Part shown: in pieces, positions 53,101-64,000 of the stretch
Position numbering within the stretch: the stretch's first letter is position 1
Layout of the letters: each line of letters starts with the position of its first letter
DNA from: Gadus chalcogrammus
Taxonomy: Eukaryota; Chordata; Actinopteri; Gadiformes; Gadidae
Assembly (NCBI RefSeq): GCF_026213295.1
Contig: NC_079428.1
Coordinates: forward strand, 5,603,005 to 5,667,004
Length of the DNA: 64,000 nucleotides
Direction of reading: 5' to 3'
The notes under the pieces: model-generated
Database searches by the model: none
What the model was told of the DNA's origin: nothing
What the model saw: the letters and a program-made list of their open reading frames with translations, nothing else
Program-made: the position numbers and the translations under genes

Positions 53101-56100
53101 TTTGATGAAGTGACAATCAAGACAACCCCAAAGAGAAGCACTTATGGAATCACAACATCACCAATGCCTCTATTTCAGGTTATCTTGAAGTGTTTAAGAA
53201 GGTTTTGAGAACATGCAGGGGATATGGCTGTGTAAGACAGGTAAAACTACCCGAACAAATAGCACTTACTTAATTTAAATAAGACAATTCAATGCCCCAG
53301 TTAGGTTGATACTTTTGACCAAAGCATGCCTTAGTATCACGGATTGGTTGGGAGTTGAAGACCAGACCCGATCAAGACAACCCCAAAGAGAAGCACTTAT
53401 GGAATCAAATTACCATCAATGCTTCTATTTCAGGTTATCTGGCTGAGTTTAAAATTTGAGAACAAGCAGAAGATATGGTTGTGTAAGTCAAGTAAAACTA
53501 CCCCAACAATAGCACTTACTTAATTATAAAAGACAAGTCAATGCACCAGTTAGGGTCATACGTTTGACAAATGCATCCCGTAGTTTCAAAAAATGGATTG
53601 AGTGGAAGACAAGACCCGATCAAGACAACCCCAAAGAGAAGCACTTATGGAATTTAGAGACCACCAATGCCTCTATTTCAGGTTATCTTGCTGAGTTTAA
53701 AATTTGAGAACAAGCTGTTGATATGGTTGTGTAAGTCAAGTAAAACTACCCCAACAAGTAGCACTTACTTAATTTAAAAAAGACAAGTCAATGCTCCAGT
53801 TAGGGTAATACGTTTGACAAATGCATCCCGTAGTTTCACAAAATGGATTGAGTGGAAGACAAGACCCGATCAAGACAACCCCAAAGCGAAGCACTTATGG
53901 AATCAAATCACCACCAATGCCTCTATTTCAGGTTATCTTGCTGAGTTTAAAATTTGAGAACAAACATTAGATAAGGTTGTGTAAGTCAAGTAAAACTACC
54001 CCAACAAGTAGCACTTACTTAATTTAAAAAAGACAAGTCATTGCTCCTGTTAGGGTAATACTTTTGACAAATGCATGCCTTAGTATCACGGATTGGTTGG
54101 GAGTTGAAGACAAGACCCAATCAAGACAACCCCAAAGAGAAGCACTTATGGAATAAAATTACCACCAATGCCTCTATTTCAGGTTATCTTGCTGAGTTTA
54201 AAATTTGAGAACAAACAGTAGATAAGGTTGTGTAAGTCAATTAAAACTACCCCAACAATAGCACTTACTTAATATAAAAAAGACAAGTCAATGCTCCAGT
54301 TAGGGTAATACGTTTGACAAATGCATCCCGTAGTTTCACAAAATGGATTGAGTGGAAGACAAGACCCGATCAAGACAACCCCAAAGAGAAGCACTTATGG
54401 AATCAAATCACCACCAATGCCTCTATTTCAGGTTATCTTGCTGAGTTTAAAATGTGAGAACAAACAGTAGATAAGGTTGTGTAAGTCAAGTAAAACTACC
54501 CCAACAAGTAGCACTTACTTAATTTAAAAAAGACAAGTCAATGCTCCTGTTAGGGTAATACTTTTGACAAATGCATGCCTTAGTATCACGGATTGGTTGG
54601 GAGTTGAAGACGAGACCCAATCAAGACAACCCTAAAGAGAAGCACTTATGGAATCAAATTACCATCAATGCTTCTATTTCAGGTTATCTTGCTGAGTTTA
54701 AAATTTGAGAACAAACAGTAGATAAGGTTGTGTGAGTCAAGTAAAACTACCCCAACAATAGCACTTACTTAATTATAAAAGACAAGTCAATGCACCAGAT
54801 AGGGTCATACGTTTGACAAATGCATCCCGTAGTTTCAAAAAATGGATTGAGTGGAAGACAAGACCCGATCAAGACAACCCCAAAGAGAAGCACTTATGGA
54901 ATTTAGAGACCACCAATGCCTCTATTTCAGGTTATCTTGCTGAGTTTAAAATTTGAGAACAAGCTGTTGATATGGTTGTGTAAGTCAAGTAAAACTACCC
55001 CAACAAGTAGCACTTACTTAATTTAAAAAAGTCCAGTCAATGCTCCTGTTAGGGTAATACTTTTGACAAATGCATGCCTTAGTATCACGGATTGGTTGGG
55101 AGTTGAAGACAAGACCCAATCAAGACAACCCCAAAGAGAAGCACTTATGGAATCAAATTACCACCAATGCCTCTATTTCAGGTTATCTTGCTGAGTTTAA
55201 AATTTGAGAACAAACAGTAGATAAGGTTGTGTAAGTCAAGTAAAACTACCCCAACAATAGCACTTACTTAATTTAAAAAAGACAAGTCAATGCTCCAGTT
55301 AGGGTAATACGTTTGACAAATGCATCCCGTAGTTTCACAAAATGTATTGAGTGGAAGACAAGACCCGATCAAGACAACCCCAAAGAGAAGCACTTATGGA
55401 ATCAAATCACCACCAATGCCTCTATTTCAGGTTATCTTGCTGAGTTTAAAATTTGAGAACAAACAGTAGATAAGGTTGTGTAATTCAAGTAAAACTACCC
55501 CAACAAGTAGCACTTACTTAATTTAAAAAAGACAAGTCATTGCTCCTGTTAGGGTAATACTTTTGACAAATGCATGCCTTAGTATCACGGATTGGTTGGG
55601 AGTTGAAGACAAGACCCAATCAAGACAACCCCAAAGAGAAGCACTTATGGAATCAAATTACCACCAATGCCTCTATTTCAGGTTATCTTGCTGTGTTTAA
55701 AATATGAGAACAAACAGTAGATAAGGTTGTGTAAGTCAAGTAAAACTACCCCAACAATAGCACTTACTTAATTTAAAAAAGACAAGTCAATGCTCCAGTT
55801 AGGGTAATACGTTTGACAAATGCATGCCTTAGTATCACGGATTGGTTGGGAGTTGAAGACAAGACCCAATCAAGACAACCCCAAAGAGAAGCACTTATGG
55901 AATCAAATCACCACCAATGCCTCTATTTCAGGTTATCTTGCTGAGTTTAAAATTTGAGAACAAACAGTAGATAAGGTTGTGTAAGTCAAGTAAAACTACC
56001 CCAACAAGTAGCACTTACTTAATTTAAAAAAGACAAGTCAATGCTCCTGTTAGGGTAATACTTTTGACAAATGCATGCCTTAGTATCACGGATTGGTTGG

Positions 56101-59100
56101 GAGTTGAAGACAAGACCCAATTAAGACAACCCCAAAGAGAAGCACTTATGGAATGAAATTACCACCAATGCCTCTATTTCAGGTTATCTTGCTGAGTTAA
56201 AGTTTCACTGGTTAAGGATGGAAAGAAGAACACCCCAAAGAGAGGCATTTCAAAACACAAACTCTCTTGCTCCTCAATGTAGTCTCACCTGGTGAAGATC
56301 ACGGAATGATGTGGCAGGTCAGAATCTGCTCATCTAATATAGAGGATGCTCTGCCAGACCCTCCCCATTTCTTTGTTTGAAAAGTACCAACGATTTGGTA
56401 GACGGTTGGTAACGACCAAAACTTTGACCTGGGTGAACGATTCATCCTCACAAACAACAAGTATCAAGTAACAATTAGCATTTGATGAGGTAACAATCAA
56501 GACAACCCCAAAGAGAAGCACTTATGGAATCACAACGTCACCAATGCCTCTATTTCAGGTTATCTTGAAGTGTTTGAGAAGGTTTTGAGAACATGCAGGG
56601 GATATGGCTGTGTAAGACAGGTAAAACTACCCGAACAAATAGCACTTACTTAATTTAAATAAGACAATTCAATGCTCCAGTTAGGTTGATACTTTTGACC
56701 AATGCATGCCTTAGTATCACGGATTGGTTGGGAGTTGAAGACAAGACCCAATCAAGACAACCCCAAAGAGAAGCACTTATGGAATCAAATTCCCATCAAT
56801 GCTTCTATTTCAGGTTATCTTGCTGAGTTTAAAATTTGAGAACAAGCACTAGATATGGTTGTGTAAGTCAAGTAAAACTACCCCAACAATAGCACTTACT
56901 TAATTTAAAAAAGACAAGTCAATGCTCCAGTTAGGGTAATACGTTTGACAAATGCATCCCGTAGTTTCACAAAATGGATTGAGTGGAAGACAAGACCCGA
57001 TCAAGACAACCCCAAAGAGAAGCACTTATGGAATCAAATCACCACCAATGCCTCTATTTCAGGTTATCTTGCTGAGTTTAAAATTTGAGAACAAACAGTA
57101 GATAAGGTTGTGTAAGTCAAGTAAAACTACCCCAACAAGTAGCACTTACTTAATTTAAAAAAGACAAGTCAATGCTCCTGTTAGGGTAATACTTTTGACA
57201 AATGCATGCCTTAGTATCACGGATTGGTTGGGAGTTGAAGACAAGACCCAATTAAGACAACCCCAAAGAGAAGCACTTATGGAATCAAATTACCACCAAT
57301 GCCTCTATTTCAGGTTATCTTGCTGAGTTTAAAATTTGAGAACAAACAGTAGATAAGGTTGTGTAAGTCAAGTAAAACTACCCCAACAAGTAGCACTTAC
57401 TTAATTTAAAAAAGACAAGTCATTGCTCCTGTTAGGGTAATACTTTTGACAAATGCATGCCTTAGTATCACGGATTGGTTGGGAGTTGAAGACAAGACCT
57501 AATACAGACAACCCCAAAGAGAAGCACTTATGGAATAAAATTACCACCGATGCCTCTATTTCAGGTTATCTTGCTGAGTTTAAAATTTGAGAACAAACAG
57601 TAGATAAGGTTGTGTAAGTCAAGTAAAACTACCCCAACAATAGCACTTACTTAATTTAAAAAAGACAAGTCAATGCTCCAGTTAGGGTAATACGTTTGAC
57701 AAATGCATCCCGTAGTTTCACAAAATGGATTGAGTGGAAGACAAGACCCGATCAAGACAACCCCAAAGAGAAGCACTTATGGAATCAAATCACCACCAAT
57801 GCCTCTATTTCAGGTTATCTTGCTGAGTTTAAAATTTGAGAACAAACAGTAGATAAGGTTGTGTAAGTCAAGTAAAACTACCCCAACAAGTAGCACTTAC
57901 TTAATTTAAAAAAGACAAGTCAATGCTCCAGTTAGGGTAATACGTTTGACAAATGCATCCCGTAGTTTCACAAAATGGATTGAGTGGAAGACAAGACCCG
58001 ATCAAGACAACCCCAAAGAGAAGCACTTATGGAATCAAATCACCACCAATGCCTCTATTTCAGGTTATCTTGCTGAGTTTAAAATTTGAGAACAAACAGT
58101 AGATAAGGTTGTGTAAGTCAAGTAAAACTACCCCAACAAGTAGCACTTACTTAATTTAAAAAAGACAAGTCAATGCTCCTGTTAGGGTAATACTTTTGAC
58201 AAATGCATGCCTTAGTATCACGGATTGGTTGGGAGTTGAAGACAAGACCCAATTAAGACAACCCCAAAGAGAAGCACTTATGGAATCAAATTACCACCAA
58301 TGCCTCTATTTCAGGTTATCTTGCTGAGTTTAAAATTTGAGAACAAACAGTAGATAAGGTTGTGTAAGTCAAGTAAAACTACCCCAACAAGTAGCACTTA
58401 CTTAATTTAAAAAAGACAAGTCATCGCTCCTGTTAGGGTAATACTTTTGACAAATGCATGCCTTAGTATCACAGATTGGTTGGGAGTTGAAGACAAGACC
58501 CAATCAAGACAACCCCAAAGAGAAGCACTTATGGAATAAAATTACCACCAATGCCTCTATTTCAGGTTATCTTGCTGAGTTTAAAATTTGAGAACAAACA
58601 GTAGATAAGGTTGTGTAAGTCAAGTAAAACTACCCCAACAATAGCACTTACTTAATTTAAAAAAGACAAGTCAATGCTCCAGTTAGGGTAATACGTTTGA
58701 CAAATGCATCCCGTAGTTTCACAAAATGGATTGAGTGGAAGACAAGACCCGATCAAGACAACCCCAAAGAGAAGCACTTATGGAATCAAATCACGACCAA
58801 TGCCTCTATTTCAGGTTATCTTGCTGAGTTTAAAATTTGAGAACAAACAGTAGATAAGGTTGTGTAAGTCAAGTAAAACTACCCCAACAAGTAGCACTTA
58901 CTTAATTTAAAAAAGACAAGTCAATGCTCCTGTTAGGGTAATACTTTTGACAAATGCATGCCTTAGTATCACGGATTGGTTGGGAGTTGAAGACGAGACC
59001 CAATCAAGACAACCCTAAAGAGAAGCACTTATGGAATCAAATTACCATCAATGCTTCTATTTCAGGTTATCTTGCTGAGTTTAAAATTTGAGAACAAACA

Positions 59101-62100
59101 GTAGATAAGGTTGTGTAAGTCAAGTAAAACTACCCCAACAATAGCACTTACTTAATTATAAAAGACAAGTCAATGCACCAGTTAGGGTCATACGTTTGAC
59201 AAATGCAACCCCGTAGTTTCAAAAAATGGATTGAGTGGAAGACAAGACCCGATCAAGACAACCCCAAAGAGAAGCACTTATGGAATTTAGAGACCACCAA
59301 TGCCTCTATTTCAGGTTATCTTGCTGAGTTTAAAATTTGAGAACAAGCTGTTGATATGGTTGTGTAAGTCAAGTAAAACTACCCCAACAAGTAGCACTTA
59401 CTTAATTTAAAAAAGACAACTCAATGCTCCAGTTAGGGTAATACGTTTGACAAATGCATCCCGTAGTTTCACAAAATGGATTGAGTGGAAGACAAGACCC
59501 GATCAAAACAACCCCAAAGAGATGCACTTATGGAATCAAATCACCACCAATGCCTCTATTTCAGGTTATCTTGCTGAGTTTAAAATTTGAGAACAAACAG
59601 TAGATAAGGTTGTGTAAGTCAAGTAAAACTACCCCAACAAGTAGCACTTACTTAATTTAAAAAAGACAAGTCATTGCTCCTGTTAGGGTAATACTTTTGA
59701 CCAATGCATGCCTTAGTATCACGGATTGGTTGGGAGTTGAAGACAAGACCCAATCAAGACAACCCCAAAGAGAAGCACTTATGGAATCAAATTCCCATCA
59801 ATGCTTCTATTTCAGGTTATCTTGCTGAGTTTAAAATTTGAGAACAAGCACTAGATATGGTTGTGTAAGTCAAGTAAAACTACCCCAACAATAGCACTTA
59901 CTTAATTTAAAAAAGACAAGTCAATGCTCCAGTTAGGGTAATACGTTTGACAAATGCATCCCGTAGTTTCACAAAATGGATTGAGTGGAAGACAAGACCC
60001 GATCAAGACAACCCCAAAGAGAAGCACTTATGGAATCAAATCACCACCAATGCCTCTATTTCAGGTTATCTTGCTGAGTTTAAAATTTGAGAACAAACAG
60101 TAGATAAGGTTGTGTAAGTCAAGTAAAACTACCCCAACAAGTAGCACTTACTTAATTTAAAAAAGACAAGTCAATGCTCCTGTTAGGGTAATACTTTTGA
60201 CAAATGCATGCCTTAGTATCACGGATTGGTTGGGAGTTGAAGACAAGACCCAATTAAGACAACCCCAAAGAGAAGCACTTATGGAATGAAATTACCACCA
60301 ATGCCTCTATTTCAGGTTATCTTGCTGAGTTAAAGTTTCACTGGTTAAGGATGGAAAGAAGAACACCCCAAAGAGAGGCATTTCAAAACCCAAACTCTCT
60401 TGCTCCTCAATGTAGTCTCACCTGGTGAAGATCACGGAATGATGTGGCAGGTCAGAATCTGCTCATCTAATATAGAGGATGCTCTGCCAGACCCTCCCCA
60501 TTTCTTTGTTTGAAAAGTACCAACGATTTGGTAGACGGTTGGTAACGACCAAAACTTTGACCTGGGTGAACGATTCATCCTCACAAACAACAAGTATCAA
60601 GTAACAATTAGCATTTGATGAGGTAACAATCAAGACAACCCCAAAGAGAAGCACTTATGGAATCACAACGTCACCAATGCCTCTATTTCAGGTTATCTTG
60701 AAGTGTTTAAGAAGGTTTTGAGAACATGCAGGGGATATGGCTGTGTAAGACAGGTAAAACTACCCGAACAAATAGCACTTACTTAATTTAAATAAGACAA
60801 TTCAATGCTCCAGTTAGGTTGATACTTTTGACCAATGCATGCCTTAGTATCACGGACTGGTTGGGAGTTGAAGACCAGACCCGATCAAGACAACCCCAAA
60901 GAGAAGCACTTATGGAATCAAATTCCCATCAATGCTTCTATTTCAGGTTATCTTGCTGAGTTTAAAATTTGAGAACAAGCACTAGATATGGTTGTGTAAG
61001 TCAAGTAAAACTACCCCAACAAGTAGCACTTAATTTAAAAAAGACATGTCAATGCTCCACTTAGGGTAATACGTTTGACAAATGCATCCCGTAGTTTCAC
61101 AAAATGGATTGAGTGGAAGACAAGACCCGATCAAGATAACCCCAAAGAGAAGCACTTATGGAATTTAGAGACCACAATGCCTCTATTTCAGGTTATCTTG
61201 CTGAGTTTAAAATTTGAGAACAAGCAGTATATATGGTTGTTTATGTCAAGTATAACTACCCCAACAAGTAGCACTTACTCTATGTAAACAAGACAAGTCA
61301 ATGCTCCTGTTAGGGTAATACTTTTGACAAATGCATGCCTGAGTATCACGGATTGGTTGGGAGTTGAAGACGAGACCCAATCAAGACAACCCTAAAGAGA
61401 AGCACTTATGAAATCAAATCACCACCAATGCCTCTATTTCAGGTTATCTTGCTGAGTTTGAAATTTGAGAACAAACAGTAGATAAGGTTGTGTAAGTCAA
61501 GTAAAACTACCCCAACAATAGCACTTACTTAATTTAAAAAAGACAAGTCAATGCTCCAGTTAGGGTAATACGTTTGACAAATGCATCCCGTAGTTTCACA
61601 AAATGGATTGAGTGGAAGACAAGACCCGATCAAGACAACCCCAAAGAGAAGCACTTATGGAATTTAGAGACCACCAATGCCTCTATTTCAGGTTATCTTG
61701 CTGAGTTTAAAATTTGAGAACAAGCTGTAGATATGGTTGTGTAAGTCAAGTAAAACTACCCCAACAAGTAGCACTTACTTAATTTAAATAAGACAATTCA
61801 ATGCTCCAGTTAGGGTAATACTTTTGACAAATGCATGCCTTAGTATCACGGATTGTTTGGGAGTTGAAGACAAGACCCAATCAAGACAACCCCAAAGAGA
61901 AGCACTTATGGAATCAAATTACCACCAATGCCTCTATTTCAGGTTATCTTGCTGAGTTAAAGTTTCACTGGTTAAGGATGGAAAGAAGAACACCCCAAAG
62001 AGAGGCATTTCAAAACACAAATTCTCTTGCTCCTCAATGTAGTCTCACCTGGTGAAGATCATGGAATGATGTGGCAGGTCAGAATCTGCTCATCTAATAT

Positions 62101-63590
62101 AGAGGATGCTCTGCCAGACCCTCCCCATTTCTTTGTTTGAAAAGTACCAACGATTTGGTAGACGGATGGTAACGACCAAAACTTTGACCTGGGTGAACGA
62201 TTCATCCTCACAAACAACTAGTATCAAGTAACAATTAGCATTTGATGAGGTGACAATCAAGACAACCCCAAAGAGAAGCACTTATAGAATCACAACATCA
62301 CCAATGCCTCTATTTCAGGTTATCTTGAAGTGTTTAAGAAGGTTTTGAGAACATGCAGGGGATATGGCTGTGTAAGACAGGTAAAACTACCCGAACAAAT
62401 AGCACTTACTTAATTTAAATAAGACAAGTCAATGCTCCTGTTAGGGTAATACTTTTGACCAATGCATGCCTTAGTATCACGGATTGGTTGGGAGTTGAAG
62501 ACCAGACCCGATCAAGACAACCCCAAAGAGAAGCACTTATGGAATCAAATTCCCATCAATGCTTCTATTTCAGGTTATCTTGCTGAGTTTAAAATTTGAG
62601 AACAAGCACTAGATATGGTTGTGTAAGTCAAGTAATACTACCCCAACAAGTAGCACTTAATTAATTAAAAAAAGACATGTCAATGCTCCACTTAGGGTAA
62701 TACGTTTGACAAATGCATCCCGTAGTTTCACAAAATGGATTGAGTAGAAGACAAGACCCGATCAAGATAACCCCAAAGAGAAGCACTTATGGAATTTAGA
62801 GACCACCAATGCCTCTATTTCAGGTTATCTTGCTGAGTTTAAAATTTGAGAACAAGCTGTATATATGGTTGTTTATGTCAAGTATAACTACCCCAACAAG
62901 TAGCACTTACTCTATGTAAACAAGACAAGTCAATGCTCCTGTTAGGGTAATACTTTTGACAAATGCATGCCTGAGTATCACGGATTGGTTGGGAGTTGAA
63001 GACAAGACCCAATCAAGACAACCCCAAAGAGAAGCACTTATGGAATCAAATTACCACCAATGCCTCTATTTCAGGTTATCTTGCTGAGTTAAAGTTTCAC
63101 TGGTTAAGGATGGAAAGAAGAACACCCCAAAGAGAGGCATTTCAAAACCCAAATTCTCTTGCTCCTCAATGTAGTCTCACCTGGTGAAGATCATGGAATG
63201 ATGTGGCAGGTCAGAATCTGCTCATCTAATATAGAGGATGCTCTGCCAGACCCTCCCCATTTCTTTGTTTGAAAAGTACCAACGATTTGGTAGACGGATG
63301 GTAACGACCAAAACTTTGACCTGGGTGAACGATTCATCCTCACAAACAACTAGTATCAAGTAACAATTAGCATTTGATGAGGTGACAATCAAGACAACCC
63401 CAAAGAGAAGCACTTATAGAATCACAACATCACCAATGCCTCTATTTCAGGTTATCTTGAAGTGTTTAAGAAGGTTTTGAGAACATGCAGGGGATATGGC
63501 TGTGTAAGACAGGTAAAACTACCCGAACAAATAGCCCTTACTCAATTTAAAAAAGACGAAGTCAATGCTCCAGTTAGGTTGCACCTTTCG
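32169..63590 (+). repeat. 249-bp satellite array of about 31 kb with higher-order structure
   Basis: Roughly 120 tandem units (length divided by period). The marker ctatttcaggttatcttg recurs about every 249 bases. Two main variants intermingle: one with catcccgtagtttcacaaaa and ggattgagtggaagac, the other with catgccttagtatcacggat and tggttgggagttgaagac. About thirteen long variants (about 376 bp) add a 130-base block containing ggtgaagatcacggaatgat and accaacgatttggtagacgg; they lie near 34.0, 35.8, 37.4, 40.5, 43.2, 43.5, 45.1, 49.0, 52.8, 56.2, 60.3, 62.0 and 63.1 kb. Multi-unit blocks recur, showing higher-order organisation. The edge units (32213 and 63440) share a ttaaga.ggttttgagaacat form rare inside. 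Short ORFs on both strands recur with the units and are not treated as genes. Confidence 0.96.
43262..43361. other. Assembly gap (100 N) inside the satellite array
   Basis: 100 N flanked on both sides by units with many single-base insertions and deletions (about 39.8-43.26 kb and 43.36-46.8 kb) compared with cleaner units elsewhere. The true array length is therefore unknown. Confidence 0.99.
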
Positions 63591-63759
63591 ACCAGTGGCG
63601 TCACTAGGCTGTTTCATGCGGGGCTAAAGCCCCGGATATTATTTATATAGCCCTGAATCTTATTTTTTTGAAAGAAGAAATAAAAATTCAGTGTTTTATT
63701 TATTATTTTTGCTTCACACTAGAAACAATCATAGGGATTAGGGTTATTAGGGTTATTAG
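63591..63759. other. Right boundary of the satellite, possible transposon end
   Basis: Satellite similarity stops near 63590 (gttgcacctttcgac). It is followed by cagtggcgtcactaggctgt and ggggctaaagccccgg, a CAGTGGCG-type start like some hAT termini, then AT-rich DNA and three ggttatta repeats. No matching opposite terminus is in the window. Confidence 0.35.
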
Positions 63760-63945
63760 GCCCAGTGCCGCGCCTGCAGCGACCAGCTCGCGCTGTCGGC
63801 GACGCTGCTGCGCGTGGAGTTGGCCGCGCTGCGCCAACAGGCCGAGACGGTCCAGCTGGACATGGCACGGGTCCGCCGGCGGCTGCGGACCAACAGTCGC
63901 CGGCGACTGTTGGTGGTGTTTAATGCACGTCGTTGCTGTTCTTAG
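63760..63945 (+). CDS. GC-rich coding-like fragment, unrecognised
   Basis: A 62-codon open frame ending in TAG, in abruptly GC-rich sequence after AT-rich DNA. It starts AQCRACSDQLALSATLLRVE, continues as a Leu/Arg/Gln-rich helix with coiled-coil spacing (LAALRQQAETVQLDMARVRR), and ends VVFNARRCCS. An ag (63758-63759) precedes it, and a variant ATTAAA follows at about 63960. It may be the last exon of a gene entering from the left or a retrogene end. The pyrimidine tract is poor. I recognise no family. Confidence 0.3.
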   Translation, partial: AQCRACSDQLALSATLLRVELAALRQQAETVQLDMARVRRRLRTNSRRRLLVVFNARRCCS

Positions 63946-64000
63946 TTGCTTTCGAAATATATTAAAGTACTATCAGTACCTCTTGTATACAGGGCACAGC

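Noticed and set aside
32169..63590. Recurrent 63-codon minus-strand and 60-75-codon plus-strand ORFs in the satellite as a repeated gene family
   Set aside because: They occur only because units are near-identical; there are no promoters, starts vary, units with small indels break the frames, and no protein family motif is present.
32169..63590. CRISPR-like array or telomeric repeat (gttaggg words)
   Set aside because: This is vertebrate DNA; units are contiguous 249-mers without spacers, and TTAGGG occurs once per unit rather than in tandem.

Overview
The window is vertebrate, almost certainly teleost, genomic DNA. Compact multi-exon genes have GT-AG introns of about 100-1200 bp, and the intergenic DNA holds hAT-like and MITE-type transposons and LINE-like tails. 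Microsatellites and minisatellites are unusually dense; codfishes are known for this, but I cannot assign a species.

Layout, all genes on the + strand: (1) 595-5041, the last six coding exons of a monoacylglycerol O-acyltransferase (MOGAT/DGAT2 family), with upstream exons outside the window and a 3'UTR filled by a 32-bp minisatellite. (2) 8227-10906, a TSC22D4-like gene with a CRE/TATA promoter; its TSC-box exon is not visible and probably lies in the 100-N gap at 10516-10615. (3) 11401-14911, a complete seven-exon eIF4E2 (4EHP) gene behind an NRF1/ETS promoter, with a hAT relic in its last intron. (4) about 17640-30738, a complete 23-exon retinal-type membrane guanylyl cyclase of 1053 aa, open throughout, but with both transition-state residues of the catalytic NTASR motif replaced. 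(5) 31119-32160, unrecognised single-copy sequence. (6) 32169-63590, a satellite array of about 31 kb with a 249-bp unit, a 376-bp long variant, higher-order structure and a second 100-N gap. (7) 63760-63945, a GC-rich coding-like fragment at the right edge.

The most striking pattern is that many intronic minisatellites are copies of the adjacent exon-intron junction. Each unit carries the 3' or 5' splice site plus some exon sequence. I find this at about ten junctions across the MOGAT, eIF4E2 and guanylyl cyclase genes, and the satellite unit also carries acceptor- and donor-like motifs. Two guanylyl cyclase arrays have periods divisible by three (39 and 69 bp) and stay open, so decoy donors would add in-frame residues.

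The genes do not form one pathway: lipid re-esterification, a leucine-zipper regulator, a cap-binding translational repressor and a photoreceptor cyclase. Human MOGAT3 and TSC22D4 both map to 7q22.1 (recalled knowledge), so the first two may be an old syntenic pair.
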